The notes: a model not told the origin generated them from the sequence alone. A stretch of 64,000 bases of DNA from Magnetospirillum sulfuroxidans (GCF_018224925.1 NZ_JAGTUF010000008.1:62001-126000), one strand, 5' to 3'. Positions 16,913-25,402 are shown, counted from the first letter of the stretch. Translations and numbers: made by a program.

Positions 16913-18340
16913 ATGGATCAGTCAAGAATTTTCGGCATCAAGAGTTTGATTGAAAGTTCCTTAGGGTCTGCGCGTAGTATTCTTTCGACAAGTCAACAGG
17001 AATTCCATTTTCCGGGTGGCGACAAAGGCGTTCTTTGGCCATTATTTCTTACACCGGCCTCAATTGGGCCCAACGAAGCTTATGAGATTGACACTTGCGC
17101 CACATCTTTGGGCTTCATTGGGTTGCGTCAGAGCCTGCCTATTGCGGAAAGTGGAGATCCGCGCCTTGCGCAAAGTCCCCTGTCCACGCTTATTGGTCTT
17201 CGGAAGGCCGACGGTTCTTGGCCATCAATTCAATTGGCGCCTCGACTCGGCCGAGCCGATGAGATGGAGGGAATCGTCAATGACACAATATACGCGCTCA
17301 CAGCGTTGCTGGATGGCGGATTTCTTGAGAAAGAAATTTCTCCTAGATGGCCAGTTGTCTCAACCTCTTTCGAAAACCTCAATACATATCGAGCTCGTAT
17401 TGATTGGCTGTCACAAACGGTATCTTGGATTAAGTCCAATCGTCTGGACAGGGGTTGGTACTTCACCAGTTCCGACTATATGGCCGACAAAGCACAGTAT
17501 ATACCTGCCACGGGCCCAACGGCAGCCATGGTACTAGCAATTGATAGATTTCTAAAGGCAATTGCCGGTGACGAGGAATGCCCATATCGAGCAATTTTAG
17601 AAAAGCTAAAGCTAGACGGCATTGCATGGCTGAAGGAAATCCAACACGAAAGTGGCGGCTTTGGTCGCGACGGTCAGGATGTTCCGCGCATCGGCCATAC
17701 AGCTTGGGCGCTTCGAGTTCTATTGCTTTCAAATGATCAGGACACTGAGTTTGCAGCGATACGATCGGTGGATTGGCTATTAAAGAACGTTAAATCAAAA
17801 CAGCTTGGGCGAGCTAGCGAACAGGATGCCTTCGACAGATATGCGCAAGCGATCTTCACTAGGAATGAGATATTCAGGAAGAGAATAATCGCCCATGAGC
17901 ACCCTTTAGAAGCAACAGTACTAATAGCACTGTGTGAGGTGTACCAACACCGCGGCAGGCTTTCGCTTAGTACTGGAAGGCGCAAAGTGGTGTCGAAAGC
18001 TATTTTTAGTCTCACAAAACAATTGGTTGGACGTCAGCAAAAAGATGGACCTTTGCGAGGGGCTTTTCGCAGTAGACGCAACTCGCTCGGAGAAGAATAT
18101 CCGCTTTACTGGATTGCTCATTCCGTGCTGGCGCTTAGCCAAGTCCGGGATCTTGTTCTAGGTGGTCAAATTTCAGCATCACAAAATTTCTTTAATAGTT
18201 TTATTTTAAGAACGCTATTTGTTGCGTTTGCAATCGGCGTTTTTATTGCAATCAAAGGATTTGACTATCGAGAGTTGGCAATACTTCTAATTCTCGGAGT
18301 GGCAGTCAATGTCATCTCTATCTTTCTAACGAGGGAATGA
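16913..18340 (+). CDS. membrane-anchored terpene-cyclase/prenyltransferase-like alpha barrel
   Basis: A 475-residue protein; the start ATG has GAGGTGGG 5 bases upstream. Repeats typical of the squalene-hopene cyclase/prenyltransferase toroid are visible: LRKADGSWPS (about 98-107), HESGGFGRDG...IGHTAWALRVLL (about 245-270) and QQKDGPLRGAF...YPLYWIAHSVLAL (near 375-405). I see no DxDD protonation motif of squalene-hopene cyclases, so cyclase activity is doubtful. Two C-terminal membrane helices (ILRTLFVAFAIGVFIAI and ELAILLILGVAVNVISIFL) anchor it. It lies 130 bases after the ADH-like gene and overlaps the kinase gene by four bases. Alternatives are a polysaccharide- or peptide-acting toroid. 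Confidence 0.6.
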   Translation: MDQSRIFGIKSLIESSLGSARSILSTSQQEFHFPGGDKGVLWPLFLTPASIGPNEAYEIDTCATSLGFIGLRQSLPIAESGDPRLAQSPLSTLIGLRKADGSWPSIQLAPRLGRADEMEGIVNDTIYALTALLDGGFLEKEISPRWPVVSTSFENLNTYRARIDWLSQTVSWIKSNRLDRGWYFTSSDYMADKAQYIPATGPTAAMVLAIDRFLKAIAGDEECPYRAILEKLKLDGIAWLKEIQHESGGFGRDGQDVPRIGHTAWALRVLLLSNDQDTEFAAIRSVDWLLKNVKSKQLGRASEQDAFDRYAQAIFTRNEIFRKRIIAHEHPLEATVLIALCEVYQHRGRLSLSTGRRKVVSKAIFSLTKQLVGRQQKDGPLRGAFRSRRNSLGEEYPLYWIAHSVLALSQVRDLVLGGQISASQNFFNSFILRTLFVAFAIGVFIAIKGFDYRELAILLILGVAVNVISIFLTRE

Positions 18341-18936
18341 TGTTTTGGTCTGAACACAAGTTCATCGTGATTGAGGGAATTGATGGTGTTGGCAAGTCAA
18401 CAGTATGCAGAATGGTACAGAGTCTCATTCTAAAACAGGGAGGTTTGTGCGAGTTGTTGTATGGTGTACCAGAACCATATATTGAAATTGCCATGAAAGT
18501 GCCGCAAGTCAAGAGCGTATACAGTCGATATAATTTTTATCATGCAAGCAACCTCGCAACAGCAGACAAGGTGAGGGATATCCTGCACTATTCAAATGTG
18601 GTGCTTGATCGCTACTGTTACTCTACGTTTGCATACCACCGTGCGCGAGGCGCAAACATACCACCTCCGGTATTCACAGATAGCGGCCTTCTGAAGCCAC
18701 ACTTGAGTGTTTTATTAAAGGTGGGTGATGAAGCAATACGCCAAGATAGAATTGAACATAGAGATCAGGAAAAGTCTCTCGACGATCAAGAGAAAAATGG
18801 AGCCGGCTCATTTATTGATGAGCTGGAGAAATTATTTGGTCTATTGAGTATGGTCGAGGTAGATAATTCTGCAGACGATCCCGGCATTGCGGCACAAAGG
18901 ATACTGAATACATTATCGGATAGCGACGGTCGGTGA
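18337..18936 (+). CDS. thymidylate-kinase-like P-loop kinase
   Basis: A 199-residue protein. The P-loop GIDGVGKST (about 14-22) is preceded by the family's FIVIEG strand. VVLDRYCYSTFAYH matches the DR(Y/F)xxS nucleotide-binding motif of dTMP kinases, and RQDRIEHRDQEKSLDDQ is in the LID position. It overlaps the alpha-barrel gene (ATGATG at 18337). dTMP kinase itself is a housekeeping enzyme, so this low-GC paralogue more likely phosphorylates a nucleotide-like or pyrimidine product made by the cluster. That link is inference. Confidence 0.75.
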   Translation: MMFWSEHKFIVIEGIDGVGKSTVCRMVQSLILKQGGLCELLYGVPEPYIEIAMKVPQVKSVYSRYNFYHASNLATADKVRDILHYSNVVLDRYCYSTFAYHRARGANIPPPVFTDSGLLKPHLSVLLKVGDEAIRQDRIEHRDQEKSLDDQEKNGAGSFIDELEKLFGLLSMVEVDNSADDPGIAAQRILNTLSDSDGR

Positions 18937-18956
18937 CGTTTCAGTTGAGACGCCCG

Positions 18957-19348
18957 TCAATAACTAGGCAGGTCACGGAGTGACTCTTCTAAACCCTTGC
19001 GCAATGGATCGTCGAGCAGGTGGGCGTAGCGCTGGGTGGTCTGAACCTGTGTGTGGCCCAGAAGCTTGCCGATCATCGGCAGCGTCATGCCACCCGAAAC
19101 GAGCAGCGACGCGAAGGTATGGCGCAGATCATGGATGCGGACGGCGGGCAGATCGGCCTTCGCCCGGACATCTTCCCAGAACCGCTTGATGTCCTGAAGC
19201 GGCTTGCCTTCGGCATCGCCGGGAAATACCCATTCGCAATCTTCGGGCACGAGCAGCCGGATCGTGCGCAGCAAGGCGGCGGCGGAAGTGCTGATCGGCG
19301 CGCGATGCAGGCGGCGCTGCTTCGTGGTGGCGGCGGGCTTGATCCAGA
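18957..19348 (-). pseudogene. tyrosine recombinase (phage-type integrase), C-terminal fragment
   Basis: The catalytic C-terminal part only: RIHDLRHTFASLLVSGG (H-x-x-R), LLGHTQVQTTQRYAHL (with the nucleophile Tyr) and DDPLRKGLEESL to the end. The N-terminal DNA-binding domains and probably the first catalytic Arg are missing, because IS3 copy 2 begins at 19349. Its position at the edge of the ThiC-like cluster suggests that the cluster arrived on an integrative element that can no longer excise by itself. Confidence 0.8.
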
Positions 19349-19418
19349 TGACCTGCCCTGGAAGTTTCATCCAGTCGTAAGTAGAGCCTTGGGCGAAGTT
19401 ACGCCGTGTGGCGCGGTC

Positions 19419-19426
19419 TGAGCAAT
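19419..19426. repeat. 8-bp target duplication of IS66, left copy
   Basis: TGAGCAAT, repeated at 22503-22510. The same site occurs once, unoccupied, in IS3 copy 1 at about 940-947, so the duplication is proven inside the window. Confidence 0.92.
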
Positions 19427-19537
19427 GTATCCGTCCGGTGAAGGCCGCTGAAGCTGGCCTTGCCGGCCCCGTTTGGGGCTGCCAGCCTTGGTGATGGTGC
19501 AAGCATTGTGGTTTGCACCGATGCCAAGGGCGAGGCG

Positions 19538-19885
19538 ATGGGGCAGGTTCACGTTCTGACGGGTCCGGTGCGGCGGCGGATTTGGTTGCCGGAGGAGAAG
19601 GCGGCGCTGGTCGGCGCGGCGTTCGCGCCTGGGGCGGTGGTGGCCGATGTGGCGCGGCGGGCGGACGTCAATGCGAGCCTGCTGTATCGCTGGCGCCGCG
19701 AGTTGCGCGTTGGTTCGGCCGCTTTCACCGAGGTGGTTGTCGCGCCGGACATCGGCTCTGTCGTGGAGACCCCCGGTGGCGCGGCAATCGAGGTTCGGTT
19801 GGCCGACGGCGCCCAGCTCCGCATCCCGGTCTCGGCGTCGCCCGATCTGGCGGCGGCGGTGATCCAAGCGGCGGCCGGGCGATGA
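19538..19885 (+). CDS. tnpA: IS66 accessory protein TnpA
   Basis: A 115-residue protein of the IS66 Orf1 family, with an HTH (RRIWLPEEKAALVGAAFAPG...ADVNASLLYRWRREL) and a beta-rich C-terminal half (IEVRLADGAQLRIPVSAS). The start at 19538 is preceded by a GGGCGAGG site. It overlaps tnpB by four bases. Required for IS66 transposition by mechanisms not fully understood. Confidence 0.85.
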   Translation: MGQVHVLTGPVRRRIWLPEEKAALVGAAFAPGAVVADVARRADVNASLLYRWRRELRVGSAAFTEVVVAPDIGSVVETPGGAAIEVRLADGAQLRIPVSASPDLAAAVIQAAAGR

Positions 19886-20229
19886 TCCCGATTCCCAGTG
19901 GGGTTCGGGTGTGGCTGGCGACGGGGCACACCGACATGCGCAAGGGCTTCGACGGCCTGGCGCTGCTGGTGCAGGAGCGGCTGTCGCGCGATCCCCATTC
20001 AGGCCATCTGTTCGTCTTTCGCGGCCGGCGCGGCGATCTGGTCAAGGTGCTGTGGTACGACGGCCAGGGCTTCTGCCTGTTCTCCAAGCGGCTGGAGCGT
20101 GGCCGCTTCCTGTGGCCGTCGTCGGCGGATGGGGCGGTGACCATCACCCCGGCCCAGTTGGGTTATCTGCTGGAGGGGATCGACTGGCGGATGCCGCGGG
20201 AAACCTGGCGTCCCAGTGCCACCGGATAG
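19882..20229 (+). CDS. tnpB: IS66 Orf2 family protein TnpB
   Basis: A 115-residue protein with the hallmark HTDMRKGFDGLALLVQE, FVFRGRRGDLVKVLWYDGQG and F(C)LFSKRLERGRF of the IS66 Orf2 family. It is intact and coupled to tnpA through ATGA. It is not related to the RNA-guided TnpB nucleases of IS605. Confidence 0.92.
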   Translation: MIPIPSGVRVWLATGHTDMRKGFDGLALLVQERLSRDPHSGHLFVFRGRRGDLVKVLWYDGQGFCLFSKRLERGRFLWPSSADGAVTITPAQLGYLLEGIDWRMPRETWRPSATG

Positions 20230-20274
20230 CAGAAAACGATTCCCATCGGCGGCGGGATTTGATTCACTTTCGGG

Positions 20275-21816
20275 GTGACCGACGCCGCCGAAACCCTTCC
20301 TGCCGACCTTGCCGCCGCCCACGCGATGATCCTCGCCGAGCGGGCAGCACGGCTGTCGGCCGAGTCCGACCGGCGCGTGCTCGACATCGAGATCGAGCGG
20401 CTGAAACTGGAGATCGCCCGGCTCAAGCGCGAGCGCTACGGCCAGTCGGCCGAGCGGAGCGCCCGCATCGAGCAGCTGGAGCTGTCGCTGGAGGATCTGG
20501 AGGAGACCGCTGCCGCCTGCGAGGCTGCCGTCGAGATCGCCGCTCCCCAGCCCCGCCGCAAGCCGGCGCGCCGCCCGCTGCCGGATCATCTGCCCCGCCT
20601 CCGCGTGGTCGAGCCGGCACCCGAAGCCTGTCCCTGTTGCGGCGGCGAATTGTCCAAGCTGGGCGAGGACGTCACCGAGACGCTGGAGCGCATCCCGGCC
20701 CAGTGGCGGGTGATCCAACATGTGCGCGAGAAATTCTCCTGCCGCACCTGCCAGACCATCACCCAGCCGCCGTCGCCATTCCACGCCATCGCGCGCGGCC
20801 GCGCCGGTGCCGGGCTGTTGGCCGAGGTGGTGTTCAACAAATTCGGCCTGCATTTGCCGCTGCATCGCCAAAGCGAGCGTTTCGCGGCTGAAGGGGTGGA
20901 GATCGACGTTTCCGCCCTGGCCGACTGGGTCGGCGCCGTCAGCGTGGCGCTGCGGCCGCTGGTCGCCGCCATCGCTGACCACGCGCGGGCCGGTCCGCGC
21001 GTCCATGTGGACGATACCCCGGTGCCGGTGCTGGCGAAAGGCAAGACCCGAACCGGCCGCTTGTGGACCATGGTGCGCGACGATCGCCCCTTCGGCGGTG
21101 TTGATCCGCCGGTGGCTGCCTATGCCTATTCGCCCGACCGCGGCGGCGAGCATGCCGAAACCTTGCTCGCCGGCTTTTCCGGCATCATGCAGGCCGACGC
21201 CTTTGCCGGCTTCAACCGGCTGTACGAGAAGGGCGCCATCGTCGAGGCGGCGTGCTGGGCGCACGGCCGGCGGAAGTTCTACGAGTTGGCGCAGTTGAAG
21301 AAGGCGCCCATCGCCATCGAGGCGGTGGCCCGCATCGACGCGCTCTTCGCCATCGAGCGCGACATCGCCGGCCTGTCCCCCGAGGAACGCCAGGCCGCCC
21401 GCGCCGAGCGGTCCCGCCCGCTGATCGACGATCTGGCCCTGTGGCTGCACCACAAGCGGGCCGGGCTGTCGGGCAAATCGGACACCGCCAAGGCCATGGA
21501 CTATTTGCTGAAACGCTGGCCGGCCTTCACCCTGTTCCTGACGGACGGCCGCGTCGATCTGTCCAATAATGCGGCGGAGCGGGCGCTGCGCGGCATCGCC
21601 GTCGGGCGCAGGAACTGGACCTTCGCCGGCTCCGATGCCGGCGGACTGCGCGCCGCCGCGCTCTACACCCTGATCGAGACCTGCAAGATGAACTGCATCG
21701 ATCCGCGCGCCTGGCTGGCCGATGTGCTGGAGCGCCTGCCGGGACATCCCGCCAAACGCATCGACGAATTGTTGCCGTGGAACTGGAAAAGCGAATGCCA
21801 TGCCGACGCTGCATGA
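20275..21816 (+). CDS. tnpC: IS66 transposase TnpC
   Basis: A 513-residue DDE transposase. It has an N-terminal leucine-rich coiled coil ([20 protein letters not shown]), a zinc-binding domain ([15 protein letters not shown]...CRTCQ) and the catalytic core: D in [11 protein letters not shown] in MQADAFAGF and E in [15 protein letters not shown]-terminal extension (LETCKMN-type [22 protein letters not shown]) completes it. Start GTG at 20275. It overlaps the passenger gene by 17 bases. Confidence 0.92.
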   Translation: MTDAAETLPADLAAAHAMILAERAARLSAESDRRVLDIEIERLKLEIARLKRERYGQSAERSARIEQLELSLEDLEETAAACEAAVEIAAPQPRRKPARRPLPDHLPRLRVVEPAPEACPCCGGELSKLGEDVTETLERIPAQWRVIQHVREKFSCRTCQTITQPPSPFHAIARGRAGAGLLAEVVFNKFGLHLPLHRQSERFAAEGVEIDVSALADWVGAVSVALRPLVAAIADHARAGPRVHVDDTPVPVLAKGKTRTGRLWTMVRDDRPFGGVDPPVAAYAYSPDRGGEHAETLLAGFSGIMQADAFAGFNRLYEKGAIVEAACWAHGRRKFYELAQLKKAPIAIEAVARIDALFAIERDIAGLSPEERQAARAERSRPLIDDLALWLHHKRAGLSGKSDTAKAMDYLLKRWPAFTLFLTDGRVDLSNNAAERALRGIAVGRRNWTFAGSDAGGLRAAALYTLIETCKMNCIDPRAWLADVLERLPGHPAKRIDELLPWNWKSECHADAA

Positions 21817-22462
21817 CCTCGAGGCGGAGATCGAAGCGCTCGACCAGTTCCTGATGTCGGACCTCTCGCCAGAAAACTGCATGATGCTGTGCGATCTCGA
21901 CGGCTTTCTCACCGGCATCGCCATCGGGCCGGAACTGATCATGCCCAGCGAATGGCTGCCGGTCATCTGGGGCGGCGAGGAACCGGCCTTCGATGATGTC
22001 ACCCAGGCCCAGGCCATCATCGGTACCATCATGGCCCGCTACAACGAGATCCTCAGCCAGGTCGCCGACGGAACCGTCGCCCCCATCATCATGGAAACTC
22101 CGGGCGGCGAGGTCATCGCCGCCGATTGGGCCGAAGGCTTCATGCAAGCCGTCACCCTGCGCCCCGCCGCCTGGAAGCCGCTGCTCACGTCCGACAAGAA
22201 CGTGGAACTGATGCTGCCCATCCTAGCCCTGTGCTGCGACGACGATGGTGAACCACTGCTCGATCTGCCGCAGGACGTGGAGGACCGCCTCTTCGCCGAG
22301 GCCGGAGACATCATTCCCGAAACCGTCCTCGCCATCGCCGATTACTGGCGCGCCACCCAAACCGCGCCAGTGCGCCAATCCTCAGGCCCCAAGGTCGGCC
22401 GAAACGACCCGTGTCCTTGCGGGTCGGGCAAGAAATTCAAGAGGTGTTGCGGGGCAAACTGA
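21800..22462 (+). CDS. UPF0149 (YgfB/YecA) family protein, IS66 passenger
   Basis: A 220-residue protein. The N-terminal UPF0149 helical domain contains [29 protein letters not shown]-type zinc motif ends the protein ([19 protein letters not shown]). Genes of this type are recurrent passengers of IS66 elements; a role in transposition is unproven. It is inside the terminal repeats and overlaps tnpC. Confidence 0.88.
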   Translation: MPTLHDLEAEIEALDQFLMSDLSPENCMMLCDLDGFLTGIAIGPELIMPSEWLPVIWGGEEPAFDDVTQAQAIIGTIMARYNEILSQVADGTVAPIIMETPGGEVIAADWAEGFMQAVTLRPAAWKPLLTSDKNVELMLPILALCCDDDGEPLLDLPQDVEDRLFAEAGDIIPETVLAIADYWRATQTAPVRQSSGPKVGRNDPCPCGSGKKFKRCCGAN

Positions 22463-22465
22463 CCG

Positions 22466-23352
22466 TCAACCGCTGCTCCCACGGTCCTCACCGGACGGAT
22501 ACTGAGCAATGGGGCCGGGCTCGGAGCCCCGGAGGGGTGGAGAGACCGGCCCCATTGCTTTGAGTTTGGCGGCATGGGCCGCCGGTGTCTGGTAGCCCAG
22601 GGCCGAATGCGGCCTGGCGGTGTTGTAGTCGGCGACCCAGGCGGCGATGACGGCTCGGGCCTGGGCCATGCTGGTGAACACCGTCTCGTTGAGCAGCTCG
22701 TCGCGCATGCGGCCGTTGAAGCTCTCGACGAAGCCGTTCTGCATGGGCCTGCCGGGGGCGATGTAGTGCCATTGCATGCAATGGTCCTGCGCCCATTTCA
22801 GCACGGCGTTCGAAGTCAGCTCGGTGCCGTTGTCGGAGACGATCATGCCCGGCTTGCCGCGCTGGGCCACCAGCGCCGACAACTCGCGGACGACCCGTAG
22901 GTCGGAGATCGAGGTGTCGGGCACCGAGGCCAGGCATTCCCGCGTCACATCGTCGACGATGTTGAGCACGCGGAAGCGCCGTCCGCCCTCCATCTGGTCG
23001 TGCACGAAATCCAGCGACCAGCGGGCATTGGAAACTGCCTCTACCAGGATCGGCGCCCGACTGCCGACGGCCTTGCGCCGGTTCCGCCGTTTGCGCACGG
23101 CCAAGCCTTCCTCGCGGTAGAGCCGGTAGATGCGAGTGATGCCCGACGGCTCGCCGTCCCGCCGCAGCAGGATGAACAGCCGTCGATAGCCGAAACGGCG
23201 CCGCTGCTGGGCGAGGCCGCGCAGCCGCTCGCGCAGATCTGTGTCGTCTGGACGAACCGACCGGTAGCGGATCGTGGTGCGGTCCACCGCGATGACTGCG
23301 CAGGCCCGACGCTCGCTCATCTCGAACAGGCTCCGCAGATGGGCGACAGCTT
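22466..23352 (-). pseudogene. IS3-family transposase OrfB, copy 2, truncated
   Basis: It retains RTTIRYRS, the DDE motifs ([23 protein letters not shown]) and the C-terminal region. It lacks the first ~15 residues (the truncation at 23352 follows [10 protein letters not shown]), and its last residues are replaced by the IS66 end. From 22503 to about 22980 it matches copy 1 almost perfectly, but from there to the 5' end it differs at many positions, so the gene is a mosaic. Confidence 0.8.
22503..22510. repeat. 8-bp target duplication of IS66, right copy
   Basis: TGAGCAAT, directly after the IS66 right terminal repeat. Identical to 19419-19426. Confidence 0.92.
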
Positions 23353-23757
23353 AGGATGCCACCCGTTTCGACCTTGGGATAGCGTGCGACCTCGGCGGCG
23401 ATGGCTCCATCGACCTCGGCACCGATCCGAATTGCCCATGGCTTGCCGTCCTCAGCCCTGACGATCTTGAACGGTGGCACCTGGATATTGCGCCATCTGA
23501 CTTGGAAGCCTTCGCGGAGGCCCAGAAGCAAGCGCCCACCGTCAATTGGCAGGCCGTTGCGCCGGAAGTCGGCGGTCGCCAACGTCATAGAAGAGGCAAA
23601 CAGTGAAACCACGGCATCGGGCAGCGCCATGGTCTGGGAGCCACAGCCTTGGCCGATGTCCCAGCGTTGGTGAGCCGGACGCTCAGGGAACAGAGCGTCC
23701 TTCAGGCGGGCGTTATGGCGCACCATTTCGTAGGTCGCCCCCACCAGGTCGCCGATG
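23353..23757 (-). pseudogene. fragment of a ThiF/JAB-type (E1-like and Mov34/MPN) protein
   Basis: Minus-strand coding sequence continues upstream of the IS3 break: VRHNARLKDALFPERPAHQR, then GCGSQTMALPDAVVSLFASS, FQVRWRNIQVPPFKIVRAED and finally AEVARYPKVETGGIL. The last motif matches the start of a JAB/MPN isopeptidase domain (the Glu of ETGG). The IS3 element removes the catalytic HxH...D part. The 5' side is cut by the Fic-like fragment. I infer a bacterial ubiquitin-like-pathway protein of the sort found in defence islands; the family call is tentative. Confidence 0.4.
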
Positions 23758-23759
23758 GA

Positions 23760-24041
23760 GGGGTTAACCGGTTGCTTGATGGTGGCTTTGAAGGAACTCT
23801 CACGGCCAAAAAGTGGGCCGCTCTGGGAACGTGCTCGGTCGATACCGCGCAGCGGGACATCAACGACCTGCTGCAGCGTGAGATGCTGGTGAAAGGTTCC
23901 GGCGGAAGCAAAAACACTTGCTATTGGCCCATGAGCTACCAACCGGAGGCAGCAATGTTGGAGACGGAACATGAGACACAGGTCAGGAATGAAGGTCGCC
24001 GATCCCGGTCAGGAGGATCGTTCCCTCTCCAGGCAGGCTGA
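23760..24041 (+). pseudogene. Fic-family protein, C-terminal winged-helix fragment
   Basis: VNRLLDGGFEGTLTAKKWAA then CSVDTAQRDINDLLQREMLV and GSGGSKNTCYW match the C-terminal DNA-binding tail of Fic/DUF4172 proteins. The Fic core (HPFxxGNGR) is absent. The 3' end reads into the antitoxin gene on the opposite strand. Confidence 0.55.
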
Positions 24042-24303
24042 CCCGAAGCTCCAGGGTGCCGCCTGCTGCTTCGACGAAGCGGCGCAGCGTGGACAGGTAG
24101 AGATCGGCTTGTCGTTCAATCTTGTGCACGGAAGGTTGCTTGATGCCGAGGCCATCGGCGATCTGTTCCTGGCTGCGCTCGGCCAAGACACGGAGCGCCC
24201 GCAGACCTTCCACCTCGTGCAACAACTCTTCCGCCTTGGCCTTGACGGCCTGGCGGCGCTCCGCCGGCAGACCGGCCATCACTTCGTCAAGGGTCCGTCC
24301 CAT
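23983..24303 (-). CDS. XRE-family antitoxin (HigA-like), without toxin
   Basis: A 106-residue protein. A helical N-terminus (MGRTLDEVMAGLPAERRQAV) leads to an HTH_3 (EQIADGLGIKQPSVHKIERQADLYLSTLRRFVEAAGG) and a beta tail (TLELRVSLPG...ILLTGIGDL). This resembles HigA-type antitoxins that follow a RelE/HigB toxin. Here the upstream position is occupied by an IS3 remnant, so the antitoxin appears to be an orphan. Confidence 0.75.
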   Translation of the reverse strand: MGRTLDEVMAGLPAERRQAVKAKAEELLHEVEGLRALRVLAERSQEQIADGLGIKQPSVHKIERQADLYLSTLRRFVEAAGGTLELRVSLPGEGTILLTGIGDLHS

Positions 24304-24329
24304 GTCACTTCTCCTTCTTGCGCAAGGTG

Positions 24330-24798
24330 ACCTGCCTGATGTGCCCCCCGGACTTTGGATCGCCGGAGGCTAGAGTTTCCGGCGTTCTATCACGGTGGTT
24401 GGGTTTGCGCCCGTTCCAGGCGTAATAGCCGTGGGGCTCACACCGAACAGGGCACATGTCCGGGCCAAGCACAAATCGGCCTTCTTCGCTGCGTCGATGT
24501 GCCGAAAGATCATCGACTAGTCTCCTTGGCGAAGAAGGCCGCAGTTTTTTTAGCAATTCCCCCTCGGCCCGCAGAATCTCGTTTTCCTTGTGCAGCCGAG
24601 CTAGTTCCTTGGCAGTGTCTTCGTGCGGACCCGACAGCAAATCTGCATCACGTGCTTGGCAAGCCACTTGCCCAACGTCGAACGCCCGATCCCAAGAGCG
24701 TCCGCCACCTGCTCGATGGTCCGGCCGCGGGTTTGCACCAGACGCACTGCCTCGCGCTTGAAATCCTCGGTGAATTTCCTCATCCCGAAACCTGTCAT
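24330..24798 (-). pseudogene. IS3-family remnant: frameshifted OrfA and an OrfB scrap
   Basis: OrfA starts MTGFGMRKFTEDFKREAVRL and continues to GRSTLGKWLAKH. One base is missing near 24655, and the rest (DADLLSGPHEDTAKELARLH, KENEILRAEGELLKK) is in another frame. A short OrfB start (FRHIDAAKKADLCLARTC) follows, and the remainder is deleted. The left flank joins directly to the orphan antitoxin. Confidence 0.75.
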
Positions 24799-25168
24799 CT
24801 GACTGTCCTTCGTGCAAGGTGAGCATGCACGCTCTCCACTCTTTCCGGGCAAATCAAGATGACTATAAGTAACATTGGTTGGGCGCAAATCCCATCGTTC
24901 GGTGGAATCTCATGCTGACAAATTGCTTGCCCCCCAAGGGGCCTTGCCCCTCTCGGCCCCCCTGGGGCCGTTCACCCCGCGCACTCACCCAGGTTCACCT
25001 CAGATCCACGAAAGGCCCTTTATGCCCCAAGCCTGCTCATGGGCAAGGGGCGCTACGCTCAAGCCCTTGCCCACTGCGCGGGCCCGGGGCAAGCGGTCCT
25101 TGCGCGGCTCCGAGGTTCACAAAGATGTTTGCGATACAGATTCGGAAGGGGTAGAATCACAGGTAGAT
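24799..25168. other. non-coding stretch after the IS3 remnant
   Basis: C-rich sequence (around 24925-25060) with no convincing gene. An open frame exists from 24875 but its composition (Pro/Arg/Ser-rich) does not look coding before 25169. Confidence 0.45.
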
Positions 25169-25342
25169 ATGAACACGGTTCGGGTTAATTCTGTGGATGG
25201 AATACAAATGGTGACGGGGGGATTAGGCTTCGATGTGAAAATTTTGCGGAAAATCATTTCCCTTAGGAAAATGGAAGACCAAGAGCGAGAGGAAGTTGAT
25301 CAGCTGCTTGAGCTTTATAAGGCTGCTCTTGGCATGGTCTGA
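25169..25342 (+). CDS. unknown small protein
   Basis: A 57-residue protein (MNTVRVNSVDGIQMVTGG...), charged and helical at the end (LRKMEDQEREEVDQLLELYKAAL). The ATG at 25169 follows AGGTAG. It is AT-richer than the sequence before it and is followed by a good terminator hairpin, which supports a real transcript. Function unknown. Confidence 0.45.
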   Translation: MNTVRVNSVDGIQMVTGGLGFDVKILRKIISLRKMEDQEREEVDQLLELYKAALGMV

Positions 25343-25376
25343 TCATTTCAGGCGTTAATTTGATGTGTGGATCTGA

Positions 25377-25402
25377 CAGGCGGCCCCATTGTGGGCCGCC
25401 TG
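25377..25402. terminator. terminator between convergent genes
   Basis: CAGGCGGCCC, loop CATTGT, GGGCCGCCTG, followed by ATTTTATT. Serves the small plus-strand gene and may also act on the minus-strand kinase gene. Confidence 0.7.

Larger units (their letters stand above)
19427..22502 (+). mobile_element. IS66-family element, complete, with a UPF0149 passenger gene
   Basis: Terminal inverted repeats GTATCCGTCCGGTGA (19427) and TCACCGGACGGATAC (ending 22502). An 8-bp target duplication TGAGCAAT flanks both sides. It holds tnpA, tnpB, tnpC and a fourth gene, all intact and overlapping or closely spaced. It looks recent and potentially active. Confidence 0.92.
19349..23352 (-). mobile_element. 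IS3-family element (copy 2), interrupted by IS66 and cut at its orfB 5' side
   Basis: The left end is identical to copy 1 (TGACCTGCCCTGGAAGTTTC at 19349). IS66 lies at 19427-22502. The element resumes at 22503 and stops matching copy 1 after ACAGCTT at 23352, inside the first codons of orfB. OrfA and the right terminal repeat are absent. Confidence 0.85.

Noticed and set aside
19999-22032. Long minus-strand frame across IS66 tnpB/tnpC
   Set aside because: Shadow frame; the plus strand carries intact IS66 proteins with catalytic motifs.
24875-25168. Upstream extension of the small gene at 25169
   Set aside because: The added ~98 residues are Pro/Ser/Arg-rich, unlike protein, and the sequence composition shifts near 25120.
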